Shown piece after piece: positions 1-8,505 of a DNA stretch of 64,000 bases (within the stretch, counting starts at the first letter, position 1; each line of letters begins with the position of its first letter). Below the pieces are notes generated by a model, which saw only the letters and a list, made by a program, of their open reading frames with translations, made no database searches and had not been told where the DNA came from. Source of the DNA: G965277745 sp965277745 (GTDB lineage: Bacteria; Pseudomonadota; Gammaproteobacteria; Cardiobacteriales; Cardiobacteriaceae); assembly GCA_965277745.1 (NCBI GenBank), contig OZ255837.1, positions 1,736,001-1,800,000 on the forward strand, written 5' to 3'. Both the position numbers and the translations under genes were made by a program.

Positions 1-412
1 CGGCGTGCGCCACTTGCGCGTCGATTTCACGCAGAATCTTCCGCCGTCCCGGCATCAGTCTGCCGATCAGGGGCATCCGCGCGACCTGCGGCAGTCTGCG
101 CATTCCAAGCGGCGTGGCGATGTTTTGTCGCACCGTCATGTGGGGGTAGAGCGCGTAACTCTGAAACACCATCGCAAGATTGCGATCCGCCGGATCGCGT
201 TTGCTTATCTCTCGTTCACCGATATAGACCTGCCCGCGCTCGGGGGGTTCGAGCCCTGCGATCACTCTGAGCAAGGTGGACTTTCCACAGCCCGACATCC
301 CCAAAACAGACAGAAACTCTCCTGCTTCGATTGTCATCGAGACGTTTTTAAGTACCTCGTTTTCGCCGAAACGCTTTGTGATACCCGATAACCTGAGGGC
401 TTGTGCCGTCAT
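1..412 (-). CDS. ABC transporter ATP-binding protein, Ugp/Mal type (partial)
   Basis: The N-terminal 137 residues of an ABC ATPase run off the left edge of the window. The reading frame opens at the ATG whose complement is at 410-412. Walker A is GMSGCGKST (about residues 36-44), and the Q-loop region reads MVFQSYALYPHMTV, the wording typical of MalK/UgpC-type importer ATPases. It lies downstream of the family 1 binding protein at 570-1844 on the same strand, so it probably energises that importer. No permease gene lies between them, unlike the classical ugpBAEC order. A hairpin terminator sits in the gap. The substrate cannot be fixed from this fragment; glycerol-3-phosphate or a sugar is the family expectation. 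Confidence 0.85.
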   Translation of the reverse strand, partial: MTAQALRLSGITKRFGENEVLKNVSMTIEAGEFLSVLGMSGCGKSTLLRVIAGLEPPERGQVYIGEREISKRDPADRNLAMVFQSYALYPHMTVRQNIATPLGMRRLPQVARMPLIGRLMPGRRKILREIDAQVAHA

Positions 413-514
413 TTTAAAACGTTTCCTTGAAGCTATTGTCGATTCGTTTGCAATGGGTCCGCAACCGATTCACGGAAAATATAAGAATCATGGCGCTTTA
501 CGATCGGGAAAGAC

Positions 515-549
515 AGTAAAAACAGGGAAGGAGATTTGTATCTCCTTCC
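515..549 (-). terminator. Rho-independent terminator-like hairpin after the binding-protein gene
   Basis: A perfect 10-bp stem (GGAAGGAGAT / ATCTCCTTCC, 526-549) with a TTGT loop is followed on the minus strand by CTGTTTTTACTG. It lies 21 bases past the stop of the solute-binding protein gene and before the ATPase gene. It may act as a partial terminator that keeps binding-protein levels above ATPase levels. Confidence 0.7.
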
Positions 550-569
550 GGTTACATTGCGCGGCAAGA

Positions 570-1844
570 TCACTGAATCATTGCATTGGTTTGTTGCACC
601 ATCTGCGTCAGCGCTTTCTGCGGCGTCAGTTGGCCGCGCATTACTTGATCGATGATGTCGCGCTGCATGCGCCAGATGCGAACGGAATTGCCGCCGGGAT
701 AGCCGGTCCAGGCAAGAGATCTGTCCGCCTGCTTCGCAGCGGTAGAGAAGTTGGGATGCTTGGCATAGAAAGGCCCTAGATATTCGCGGCCGGTTGTGCG
801 TTTGTTCGTGGGAATATAACCGGTTATCGGCACAATGATGTTCTGCGCTACCGGGCCGGTCAGGAACTTGGCATATTTCCAGGCGGCTGCCTGCTTGCTT
901 TTGTCAGAGGTAAGGATTACGACAGCGTTGCCGCCTGTCGGCACACCGCCTTTTTCCTTGTCGTCAATCGGGAAAATCGCGGTTTTCAATTGGAAGCGCT
1001 CACCCACCATTTGCTTGATCATTCTTACTTGTGCGGGCGTCGAGAAGATAAAACCTGTCTTTCCGGCGGCGAACTGTTGTCGCGACTGGTCCCAATCGAG
1101 AAAGTTCTGTCCACCCTCGGTGACGAAAGCGCGCGTAAGGGTTAAGGCGTTCAATCCGATCTCGTTGTCGAAGGCTATTTTGTGGGTAACGGGATCGACC
1201 AGTCGCCCTCCCGCCTGAAAGAGCAGCGCCTGCCATAGCCAGTCATCGGGCCAGCTTTCGATGTCGTAGCTCATTCCCGCCACTTCGGGATCGCTATCGT
1301 GGATTTTGTGCGCCAGAGCGACGACACCTTTCCAGGTATCGGGCATGTGCTCGGTATGCCCTCCAGTTTTTTCGACGAGATCGGCATTGATGAACATGAT
1401 CGGCGAGGAAGCGTTGACCGGCAGGCCATAGTGCTTGCCGTCGACCTGACCGAGTGCGGCTATGTTCGGGGTAAAGTTTTTGTCGAGGAAAGCCTGCCCC
1501 CCTTCGGCCGCAATCAATGGGTCGAGGTCGAGAATTTGATTGCGCGGTGCGAGTTTGTGGACGAGTTCCCCGATCAGGTTGTAAGCGGAAAAATAGACAT
1601 CCGGCAGGGTATTTGTGACGGCGGCGCGCAAAATGTGCTGATGGCCTTCGTGATAGTTTGCTGCTGGTGCGAGAAAGTTGATTTTGATCTCTGGATTGAG
1701 CTTCATGAACGCTTGCGCGATCGTCGGCTGAAAGCGAATAGCTGACAGATTGTAGAGAACGTTCAGGGTCAGTGTTTCGCTTTTAACGACGCCTGACAGC
1801 AAAAACAGGAATAAAAAATTGAATAGGGGACGTAATATGATCAT
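570..1844 (-). CDS. Family 1 extracellular solute-binding protein (UgpB-like)
   Basis: A 424-residue periplasmic binding protein with a hydrophobic N-terminal signal segment (residues 1-22, cleavage likely near VVKSET). The mature part has the family 1 layout: early 'TLNVLYNLSA' strand, a 'LPDVYFSAYN' motif, a 'PVNASSPIMFINADLVEK' region and a C-terminal helical part near 'GPFYAKHPNF'. Length and pattern fit UgpB-type (glycerol-3-phosphate or glycerophosphodiester) or related sugar-binding proteins. It delivers ligand to an inner-membrane ABC importer; the ATPase at 1-412 follows on the same strand. The substrate is inferred from family resemblance only, so no gene symbol is given. Confidence 0.85.
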   Translation of the reverse strand: MIILRPLFNFLFLFLLSGVVKSETLTLNVLYNLSAIRFQPTIAQAFMKLNPEIKINFLAPAANYHEGHQHILRAAVTNTLPDVYFSAYNLIGELVHKLAPRNQILDLDPLIAAEGGQAFLDKNFTPNIAALGQVDGKHYGLPVNASSPIMFINADLVEKTGGHTEHMPDTWKGVVALAHKIHDSDPEVAGMSYDIESWPDDWLWQALLFQAGGRLVDPVTHKIAFDNEIGLNALTLTRAFVTEGGQNFLDWDQSRQQFAAGKTGFIFSTPAQVRMIKQMVGERFQLKTAIFPIDDKEKGGVPTGGNAVVILTSDKSKQAAAWKYAKFLTGPVAQNIIVPITGYIPTNKRTTGREYLGPFYAKHPNFSTAAKQADRSLAWTGYPGGNSVRIWRMQRDIIDQVMRGQLTPQKALTQMVQQTNAMIQ

Positions 1845-2097
1845 GCTGGTTTGCCATTGTTATTGAACAATGCCGTTTATGATAATGATCGATTGTTTCC
1901 GGAAAATTTCGCCGTGAGGGGATAAGAAATTATGTATGGAATTTAATTTCAGGCGTGTATTCTGATTCCAGAAGTCGCGCGTCATCCTTTCGAATCCGAA
2001 AATTTCCGCAAGTGCCCGCTGCAATCAGGATGGCGGGCGCTCGTGATACACTGAACCCTTTTCTTCGATTGGGAACGACAATCTAACAGGGGATGCT

Positions 2098-2832
2098 ATG
2101 GCCGGTCACAGCAAATGGGCGAACATCAAACACAAAAAGGCCAGGGAAGACGCCAAACGCGGCAAGGTGTTCACCCGTCTGATCCGCGAGTTGACCGTGG
2201 CGGCGCGTCATGGGGGTTCGGATGCCGACGCCAATCCGCGATTGCGTCTGGCGATCGCCAAAGCGCAGGCGGAAAACCTCGCCAAAGAGACGATGGAACG
2301 CGCGATCAAGCGCGGTGCCGGCGAACTCGATGACGTGCAGATGGAAGAGACGCGCTTTGAAGGTTACGCGCCTGGCGGTGTCGCCGTCATGGTCGATTGC
2401 CTGAGCGACAACAACAAGCGTACGGTAAGCGAAGTGCGCCATGCCTTTTCCAAGGGCGGCGGCAATCTCGGCACCTCCGGTTCGGTGGCTTTCCAGTTCA
2501 AGGAACAAGGCGTCTTGTCCTTCGTGAACGCCCAAGACACCGACGCCTTGATGGAAGCGGCGTTGGAAGCGGGCGCCGACGACATCGTATTTACCGGCGA
2601 TCATGCAGAGATCATCACCCAGCCGTCACGATATGCCGCGGTGCATGACGCGCTGCAAGCATCCGGCTACACGGCGGATGAAAGCGAAGTGACGATGCGC
2701 GCGGAAACGCTTATCACGCTTGCGCCGGACGAGGCGGAGAAAGTGATGGGCCTCATCGAGCGGCTCGAAGCACTCGACGATGTGCAAAGCGTCGTCACCA
2801 ATGCGGATTTTCCCGAAGACGCCGGCAACTGA
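2098..2832 (+). CDS. yebC: YebC/PmpR family protein
   Basis: A 244-residue protein with the family signature at its N-terminus (MAGHSKWANIKHKKAREDAK) and the conserved 'NLAKETMERAIKRGAGE' and 'TSGSVAFQF' segments. Members of this family bind DNA as transcription regulators; some have been linked to ribosome function. The start is set by the invariant MAGHSKW opening, with a purine-rich site (AGGGGA) seven bases upstream. The stop overlaps the ruvC start (ATGA), so it is the first gene of the yebC-ruvC-ruvA-ruvB operon, the usual arrangement in gammaproteobacteria. Confidence 0.95.
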   Translation: MAGHSKWANIKHKKAREDAKRGKVFTRLIRELTVAARHGGSDADANPRLRLAIAKAQAENLAKETMERAIKRGAGELDDVQMEETRFEGYAPGGVAVMVDCLSDNNKRTVSEVRHAFSKGGGNLGTSGSVAFQFKEQGVLSFVNAQDTDALMEAALEAGADDIVFTGDHAEIITQPSRYAAVHDALQASGYTADESEVTMRAETLITLAPDEAEKVMGLIERLEALDDVQSVVTNADFPEDAGN

Positions 2833-3356
2833 TGACTTTTTCACGACGGGTGCTCGGCATCGATCCGGGGTCACGCACCACCGGCTACGGCATTGTCGAT
2901 GTTGCCGGCAGTGCAGTACGCTATGTCGATTCCGGCTGCATCCGTCTCGCCGGGGAAGCGATACCGCTACGGCTGATGAAAATTCATCGTGCAATCGAAG
3001 AACTGGTAAGCACCTACCGCCCGCAGGAATTCGCTATTGAGGCGATCTTTGTCCACAAAAATCCCAATTCCGCGCTCAAACTCGGTCAGGCGCGCGGTGT
3101 GGCGATCTGTGCCGCGGTGGTGGCGCAGTTGCCGGTCAGTGAATACGCGGCCAAAAGTATCAAACAGGCCGTGGTGGGCAAGGGCGGCGCGGAAAAGACG
3201 CAGGTCCAGCACATGGTGAAGATTCTCCTTAACCGCAGTGGCGTCCTCCAGAGTGACGCCGCCGACGCGTTGGCGGTGGCGCTGACCCATGCGCACTATC
3301 TGCAAACACGGACAAGGCAGCGCCGCGGCGGCTACGTGGGCGCCTGGGAGGAATGA
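2832..3356 (+). CDS. ruvC: Holliday junction endonuclease RuvC
   Basis: A 174-residue RuvC resolvase, the nuclease that cuts Holliday junctions moved by RuvAB. The acidic catalytic residues are visible: D11 in LGIDPGSRTTGYG, E70 in FAIEAIF, and D142/D145 in SDAADALAVA. The 'VHKNPNSALKLGQARG' segment is characteristic. The start ATG overlaps the yebC stop by one base, and ruvA begins one base after the stop, so translation is probably coupled. Length matches the family. Confidence 0.97.
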   Translation: MTFSRRVLGIDPGSRTTGYGIVDVAGSAVRYVDSGCIRLAGEAIPLRLMKIHRAIEELVSTYRPQEFAIEAIFVHKNPNSALKLGQARGVAICAAVVAQLPVSEYAAKSIKQAVVGKGGAEKTQVQHMVKILLNRSGVLQSDAADALAVALTHAHYLQTRTRQRRGGYVGAWEE

Positions 3357-3357
3357 G

Positions 3358-3975
3358 ATGATCGCCTGGCTACGGGGAACGCTGGTGGTGAAACAGGGCA
3401 ATACCCTGATCGTCGATGTCGACGGGGTCGGCTATGAACTGACGGTACCGGTTTCCCTTGTCGAGCGCGCCGAGCACGGTGCGGCGATCGAGTTGTTTGT
3501 CCATCAAGTGGTGCGTGACGATGGGCAGTATCTGTTCGGATTTTCCAGCCTCTCCCAGCGGCAACTGTTTCGCGAGCTGATTCGGGTTGGCGGCATTGGC
3601 CCGAAGCTCGCGATCCTGATCCTCTCCGGCCTGAATGAAGAAGAACTGGTTCAGGCGATCCGCGCGCAAAACAGCGCGGCGCTCGTCAGACTGCCGGGGA
3701 TCGGTAGAAAAACCGCCGAACGTCTTCTCGTCGAACTCAAGGATCGAATCGGCAAGCACTTTCTCGGTGATGATGCAGGGGACGGAAACAAAGCGGACGC
3801 GGCGCTTGCGAAAAGCGCGGCGCAGGAAGCGCTGGAAGCGCTCGTCGCCCTCGACCTCAAGCCGGCCGAGGCCGCGCGACTCGTTGCCTCGGCGGCCCGG
3901 GACCTGCCGGAGAACGCCGACAGCGCGGCGCTGATCAAGGCCGCGTTCGCGTATAAGTTACAGGGGAGCAAATGA
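3358..3975 (+). CDS. ruvA: Holliday junction branch migration subunit RuvA
   Basis: A 205-residue RuvA, the tetrameric DNA-binding subunit that loads RuvB on Holliday junctions. The start is the ATG at 3358, giving MIAWLRGTLV, with GGAGGA upstream; a longer reading frame exists but would run into ruvC. The N-terminal OB fold, the two helix-hairpin-helix motifs (VGGIGPKLAILIL and LPGIGRKTAERLLVEL) and the C-terminal RuvB-contact domain (ALEALVALDLKPAEA) are all present. The stop overlaps the ruvB start by four bases. Confidence 0.97.
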   Translation: MIAWLRGTLVVKQGNTLIVDVDGVGYELTVPVSLVERAEHGAAIELFVHQVVRDDGQYLFGFSSLSQRQLFRELIRVGGIGPKLAILILSGLNEEELVQAIRAQNSAALVRLPGIGRKTAERLLVELKDRIGKHFLGDDAGDGNKADAALAKSAAQEALEALVALDLKPAEAARLVASAARDLPENADSAALIKAAFAYKLQGSK

Positions 3976-4979
3976 TAGAATCGGATCGTCTGATCGACGC
4001 TCGCGAGGGCCAGGACGAACAATCGATCGAACGGGCGGTGCGTCCGAAGCGTCTTGCGGAGTATGTCGGTCAACGCGAACTCAAGGCACAGCTTGGTATT
4101 TTTATCGAGGCGGCGCTCGGTCGTCGCGAAGCGCTTGATCATGTGCTGCTGTTCGGCCCGCCGGGACTCGGCAAAACCACGCTGGCGGTGATCATCGCCG
4201 CCGAGCTTGGCGTCAATCTGCGCCAGAGTTCGGGGCCGGTGCTCGACAAGGCCGGCGATCTCGCCGCGCTGTTGACCAACCTGGAACCGCACGACGTCCT
4301 TTTCATCGATGAAATCCACCGTCTTTCACCGGCGGTCGAGGAAGTGCTCTATCCGGCGATGGAAGACTATCAGATTGATATCCTGATCGGGGAAGGCCCG
4401 GCGGCGCGCTCGATCAAACTTGATCTGCCGCCGTTTACACTGGTCGGGGCGACCACCCGTTCAGGGCTGTTGACCGCGCCGTTACGTGACCGTTTCGGTA
4501 TCGCTCATCATCTTCACTACTACAGCGAAGAGGACTTGACGCGTATCGTTTTGCGCGCCGCCGTTCTCCTCGGGGTGAATATCGAGCAGGACGGCGCCGT
4601 CGAGATCGGGCGCCGCTCGCGCGGTACGCCGCGAATCGCCAATCGCCTGTTACGGCGGGTGCGCGATTATGCCGAAGTTCGCGGCAGCGGCGTGATTACC
4701 CGTACGATCGCCGATGCAGCCTTGCAATTGCTCGCCATCGACAGTAGCGGTTTCGACGAACTCGACCGCCGCATGCTCTCGCGCTTGATCGCGCATTTCG
4801 GCGGCGGTCCGACGGGGATAGAAACGCTTGCGGCGAGCGTCGGCGAAGAACGCACAACCCTTGAAGACGTTGTCGAGCCGTATCTCATTCAACAGGGCTT
4901 TATCCAGCGCACACCGCGCGGGCGCGTCGCCACCGAGCGTGCCTATCGACATTTGCAAATGGACATGCCGGAGGACTGA
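3972..4979 (+). CDS. ruvB: Holliday junction branch migration ATPase RuvB
   Basis: A 335-residue AAA+ motor that drives branch migration with RuvA. Walker A is GPPGLGKT (62-69), Walker B/DEIH is at about 110-116, sensor 1 is in VGATTRSG, and the arginine-finger region is LTAPLRDRFG. The C-terminal winged-helix domain ends near QGFIQRTPRGR. Its ATG overlaps the ruvA stop (ATGA), closing the operon. In many gammaproteobacteria ybgC follows before tolQ; here it is missing and tolQ starts less than 100 bases downstream. Confidence 0.98.
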   Translation: MIESDRLIDAREGQDEQSIERAVRPKRLAEYVGQRELKAQLGIFIEAALGRREALDHVLLFGPPGLGKTTLAVIIAAELGVNLRQSSGPVLDKAGDLAALLTNLEPHDVLFIDEIHRLSPAVEEVLYPAMEDYQIDILIGEGPAARSIKLDLPPFTLVGATTRSGLLTAPLRDRFGIAHHLHYYSEEDLTRIVLRAAVLLGVNIEQDGAVEIGRRSRGTPRIANRLLRRVRDYAEVRGSGVITRTIADAALQLLAIDSSGFDELDRRMLSRLIAHFGGGPTGIETLAASVGEERTTLEDVVEPYLIQQGFIQRTPRGRVATERAYRHLQMDMPED

Positions 4980-5056
4980 GAAAACGCCTTTCCCTCATCG
5001 GCAGTTGCGTTAAACTGTCGCCAATGCCACTTGCAAGCAATAAGAAGGAGAATCCC

Positions 5057-5749
5057 TTGCATGCACAATTATCCGTCCTCCACCTGATTGCCCAGGCCAG
5101 TCTGTTCGTGCAGTTGATCATGCTCTTGTTGTCGGCGATGTTCTTTACCACGCTGTTCATCACCGGCAGGAAATGGGTACAGTTCGAACGGTTAAGACGC
5201 AAGATCGACCGCTTCGAGGAAAGCTTCTGGTCGGGCACCGATTTGCAAAACCTCTACGAAAACTATGAAAGCCACGACAGCGAGTCGATCGAAAAGATTT
5301 TCGTCCACGGTTTTCATGAATTCGGGCAATTTCGCAGCGGCAGTCTGAACGAGCCGCAAATGATCGTCGCCAACTGTCGGCGGGCGATGGAAGCGGCGAT
5401 GAACCGCGTCAATCACGATCAGGAACAGGGGCTCAACATTCTCGCGACCTTCGGCTCTTCCGCGCCGTATATCGGTTTGCTTGGCACGGTTTATGGCATC
5501 ATGAGTTCGTTTATCGCTCTTGGTGGCACCCAGCAGTCGAGCATCTCCAGCGTCGCCCCTGGTATCGCCGAAGCCTTGATCGCAACCGCGATGGGGCTTC
5601 TCGCCGCCATTCCATCGGTGCTTTCCTACAATTTTTTCATCGCCAAGGCCGAATCGCTCGGTGTGGCGTATGAATCGTTCATCGAGGAATTCTGCAATCT
5701 CCTGCAACGCCAGATTCTGCTCGCCCGTGAGCACCTCAAATATCGCTGA
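5057..5749 (+). CDS. tolQ: Tol-Pal system proton channel subunit TolQ
   Basis: A MotA/TolQ/ExbB-family inner-membrane protein that forms the proton-driven motor of Tol-Pal with TolR, used in outer-membrane constriction at division. Three membrane segments are visible, near residues 8-30, 127-150 and 160-185 ('LGTVYGIMSSFIAL', 'GIAEALIATAMGLLAAIPSV'). The start chosen is TTG at 5057, because AAGGAG (5045-5050) lies six bases before it and the resulting 230 residues equal the usual TolQ length. An in-frame ATG at 5024 would add 11 residues and has no clear ribosome site. Confidence 0.93.
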   Translation: MHAQLSVLHLIAQASLFVQLIMLLLSAMFFTTLFITGRKWVQFERLRRKIDRFEESFWSGTDLQNLYENYESHDSESIEKIFVHGFHEFGQFRSGSLNEPQMIVANCRRAMEAAMNRVNHDQEQGLNILATFGSSAPYIGLLGTVYGIMSSFIALGGTQQSSISSVAPGIAEALIATAMGLLAAIPSVLSYNFFIAKAESLGVAYESFIEEFCNLLQRQILLAREHLKYR

Positions 5750-5750
5750 C

Positions 5751-6209
5751 ATGATCAAATTGCGCCGCCGCCCGCGTCGGGTGAAGTCCGAAATGAACGT
5801 CGTGCCGTATATCGACGTGATGCTTGTGCTCCTCGTGATTTTCATGATCGCCGCGCCGCTCATCCAACAGTCGGTGTCGGTCGATCTGCCGCAGGCCGGA
5901 GAAAGCACGGTGACGCCTGTGCGCGAAGACGATCTTACCTTGCCGCTCGTTCTGACCGTGGATGTAAGGGGCGGTTACTATCTGAATATCGGTGAAACGC
6001 CGGCAAGCCCACTCGCACCGGAGCAGCTGCTTTCCGTAGCCAAAGCCTATCTGCAAGCGCATCCGGGAATCGATGTCTATGTGCGCGCAGATGCGAACGT
6101 CAATTATGACAGGATTATCCACGCGCTGGAATATCTGCGCGCGGGCGGCGCGGACAAGGTGAATCTTTCCACCCGGCCACCCGAGAAAGCCCCTGTTGCA
6201 CCGCCATGA
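5751..6209 (+). CDS. tolR: Tol-Pal system protein TolR
   Basis: A 152-residue ExbD/TolR-family protein with a basic cytoplasmic N-terminus, one membrane helix (PYIDVMLVLLVIFMIAAPL, about 19-37) carrying the conserved proton-path aspartate D22, and a periplasmic domain. It partners TolQ in harvesting the proton gradient. The ATG at 5751 follows the tolQ stop by one base; an upstream reading frame overlaps tolQ and is not used. The stop overlaps tolA by four bases. Confidence 0.95.
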   Translation: MIKLRRRPRRVKSEMNVVPYIDVMLVLLVIFMIAAPLIQQSVSVDLPQAGESTVTPVREDDLTLPLVLTVDVRGGYYLNIGETPASPLAPEQLLSVAKAYLQAHPGIDVYVRADANVNYDRIIHALEYLRAGGADKVNLSTRPPEKAPVAPP

Positions 6210-7117
6210 GCATACGTAGTCGATTGCGGCGGTTTGCGGAAAATCTCGGCGGTCTTTTCGCCGTCGCCGTCGGTATTTGCGTTTTGCTGATTGTTTTTAG
6301 AATCAGCCGCTTACCGATCGCCGTGCAGATTCAATCACCCTCTGACGCGCCGCTCAAGCCGATCCGCGCCGGTACCGTTTCCGCTGCCGATCTGCAAAAA
6401 CGCCTCGACGCCATCGCCGCGAAAAAACAAGCGATCGAGGAAGCGCGTCAGGCGAGAATACGTGCTGACCGCGAAGCCGCGCAAAGGAAAAAACGTCTCA
6501 TCGCGGAAAAAGCGGCAAAGGAAAAAGCGGCAAAGGAAAAAGCGGCAAAGGAAAAAGCGGCAAAGGAAAAAGCGGCAAAGGAAAAAGCGGCAAAGGAAAA
6601 AGCGGCAAAGGAAAAAGCGGCAAAGGAAAAAGCGGCGAAAGAAAAAGCGGCGAAAGCCGCCAAGGCTGCCGCCAAGCAAGCAGCCAAGGAAAAAGCGCAA
6701 CAGGCGGCAAAGGCGAAAGCAGAACGAGAAAAAGCCGCGGCGGAAAAGGCGAAACTGGCGGCGATCGCCAAAATGCCGGCGCTTTCCGGTTTGTCCAGTT
6801 ATAACGCGAAGGCGGCGCTGACGGCGAAAAACGCTGCCATCGAGGCGTTCGCTTCCGCAATCAAGGAAAAAATATCCCGCCTCTGGAAGCTGCCCGACCT
6901 TCCCGGCGATCTCCGTGCGCAACTGTTCATCCGCTTCGATCGTCAAGGTCGGGTCATCGCGGTTACCGTCAAGCGTTCGAGCGGCTACCCGCTTTTCGAT
7001 GCGGAAGCGATCCGTGCGGTGCAAGCGGCTTCTCCAGTGGTGCTTCCGGGCAATCGCGATGCCCTGGAAGAATTGCTCGACGAGGGGGTTTTGCTCAATT
7101 TCGATCCGCATCCATGA
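6206..7117 (+). CDS. tolA: Cell envelope integrity protein TolA
   Basis: A 303-residue TolA: a short cytoplasmic end, one membrane helix (about residues 14-33), a long lysine/alanine-rich periplasmic helix (about 70-190), and a C-terminal TonB-like domain (about 205-300) ending in VVLPGNRDALEELLDEG. It connects the TolQR motor to TolB and Pal across the periplasm. The helix contains ten EKAAK units encoded by an almost perfect 15-bp tandem repeat (6506-6655), so its length may vary between strains. Its start overlaps the tolR stop. Confidence 0.93.
   Translation: MSIRSRLRRFAENLGGLFAVAVGICVLLIVFRISRLPIAVQIQSPSDAPLKPIRAGTVSAADLQKRLDAIAAKKQAIEEARQARIRADREAAQRKKRLIAEKAAKEKAAKEKAAKEKAAKEKAAKEKAAKEKAAKEKAAKEKAAKEKAAKAAKAAAKQAAKEKAQQAAKAKAEREKAAAEKAKLAAIAKMPALSGLSSYNAKAALTAKNAAIEAFASAIKEKISRLWKLPDLPGDLRAQLFIRFDRQGRVIAVTVKRSSGYPLFDAEAIRAVQAASPVVLPGNRDALEELLDEGVLLNFDPHP
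6506..6655 (+). repeat. Ten-copy 15-bp tandem repeat inside tolA
   Basis: The unit GAAAAAGCGGCAAAG is repeated ten times head to tail. The first eight copies are identical at the base level and the last two differ by one base (GCGAAA). Each unit encodes EKAAK. Identity at synonymous sites indicates recent expansion by slippage or recombination, not just selection for a helical spacer. Confidence 0.97.
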
Positions 7118-7191
7118 CGAGAAACTGGTACAATTCCACTGATAATTACGCGCCAGCGTATGATTTGCATCACCGTAAAGGAGGGGTGGCG

Positions 7192-8469
7192 ATGAAAAGG
7201 GCGATACAGGCAACACTGCTCACATTTTCCGTTGCCGTGGCGACGGCTTCCGCCCAGTTGGCGATCGATATCAGCGGCGCCCGGCGGGCGCCGCAGCCAA
7301 TCGCCGTGTTGCCGGTAGACAATGATCCTGGGGTGCGAATAGATTACATCATTTCCAGTGATTTGTACAAAACCGGTATGTTTCAACCGATCGCGCCAAA
7401 TCGGATCCGCGTCCGCCCGAAATCGCCCACCGAGGTCGATTATGGGGAATTCACTCGTCTCGGCGTCAATTATCTTTTGATGGGGAGGGTTTTTGGCGAT
7501 TCCGCCAGGCAAGGCGCGCAATTCGTACTCGATCAAGTGAATAGCGAACAGACGCTGTTCAACCAGCGCATCCTTGCCGCAAACGCCCGCCAACTCTCCC
7601 ATCAGGCGGCGGATCTGGTGCTTGAACGCTTGACCGGGACCCGCGGCGCGTTCGCGACCCAAATCGCCTATGTATCGGAACAAAGGAGCGGCAGTACCCG
7701 TCGTTACCGCCTGATCGTCTCCGACGTGGATGGGGCGAACCGTCGTGAAGTGTTTTCCAGTTCACTGCCGATTTTATCGCCGGCGTGGTCACCGGGCGGC
7801 AAGCAGCTTGCCTATATGACCTATTCTCATCATCACGCGCAGATTGTCGTGCAGTCGGTCGATGGCGGCGCTCGTCGCGTGGTCACGCAATCGCAAGGCA
7901 CGATCAGTTCCCCGTCGTGGTCGCCGGACGGTCGCCAGATCGCCCTTGCGCGCGCGGACGACGGCGGCAACATGGATATCTATCTCCTCGATCTCGCAAG
8001 CGGTGCCGAGCGGCGCTTGACCACACATGGCGGCATCGATACGGAAGCGAATTTTTCCCCGGACGGCCGCTATCTCTATTTCACTTCCGACCGCGCCGGT
8101 AATCCGCAGATCTACCGGATGAACCGCGACGGTGGCGGGATTACCCGCGCGGTAATCGGTGGTAACTACAGCAGCAACAGTGAACTCTCACCGGATGGTC
8201 GGACGATGGTCTTGACCCGCCAAAGTGGCGGCGGCTATCAGATCGGCTTGTACGATCTCACGACCCGCCATTTTCGCGCGCTTACCGGCGGACGCCTCGA
8301 CGAAGGCGCGACGTTCGCGCCGGACGGTCGCCTGATTATGTATACGGCGATGGACAACGGACGCAGCGTGATCAGGATGATCAATCTCAAAGGAAAGGTG
8401 ACCCAGACATTGTCGGATCCTTCGGGACAATTGCGCGATCCCGCGTGGGGGCCCGATGTTCGCCACTGA
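7192..8469 (+). CDS. tolB: Tol-Pal system periplasmic protein TolB
   Basis: A 425-residue periplasmic protein with a signal peptide (MKRAIQATLLTFSVAVATASA), an N-terminal domain ('LPVDNDPGVRIDYIISSDLYKTGMF') and a six-bladed beta-propeller made of 'WSPDGRQIA / DIYLLDL' repeats (about 190-420). It binds Pal and TolA. The start is the ATG at 7192, preceded by AAAGGAGG about eight bases upstream; an in-frame ATG at 7114 would bury the signal peptide. It lies 74 bases after tolA. Confidence 0.96.
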   Translation: MKRAIQATLLTFSVAVATASAQLAIDISGARRAPQPIAVLPVDNDPGVRIDYIISSDLYKTGMFQPIAPNRIRVRPKSPTEVDYGEFTRLGVNYLLMGRVFGDSARQGAQFVLDQVNSEQTLFNQRILAANARQLSHQAADLVLERLTGTRGAFATQIAYVSEQRSGSTRRYRLIVSDVDGANRREVFSSSLPILSPAWSPGGKQLAYMTYSHHHAQIVVQSVDGGARRVVTQSQGTISSPSWSPDGRQIALARADDGGNMDIYLLDLASGAERRLTTHGGIDTEANFSPDGRYLYFTSDRAGNPQIYRMNRDGGGITRAVIGGNYSSNSELSPDGRTMVLTRQSGGGYQIGLYDLTTRHFRALTGGRLDEGATFAPDGRLIMYTAMDNGRSVIRMINLKGKVTQTLSDPSGQLRDPAWGPDVRH

Positions 8470-8505
8470 TTCGCCTGCCGCTAATTTTTATTCAGGGAAG
8501 TCATT

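Noticed and set aside
1860..1900. Fur- or Pho-box-like sequence upstream of the family 1 binding protein (TTTATGATAATGATCGATTG)
   Set aside because: Only half of a Fur-type site is convincing and there is no second site or iron gene; too weak to call.
6506..6655. Regular 15-bp repeat as a CRISPR array
   Set aside because: There are no spacers; the units are contiguous, in frame, and encode EKAAK within TolA.
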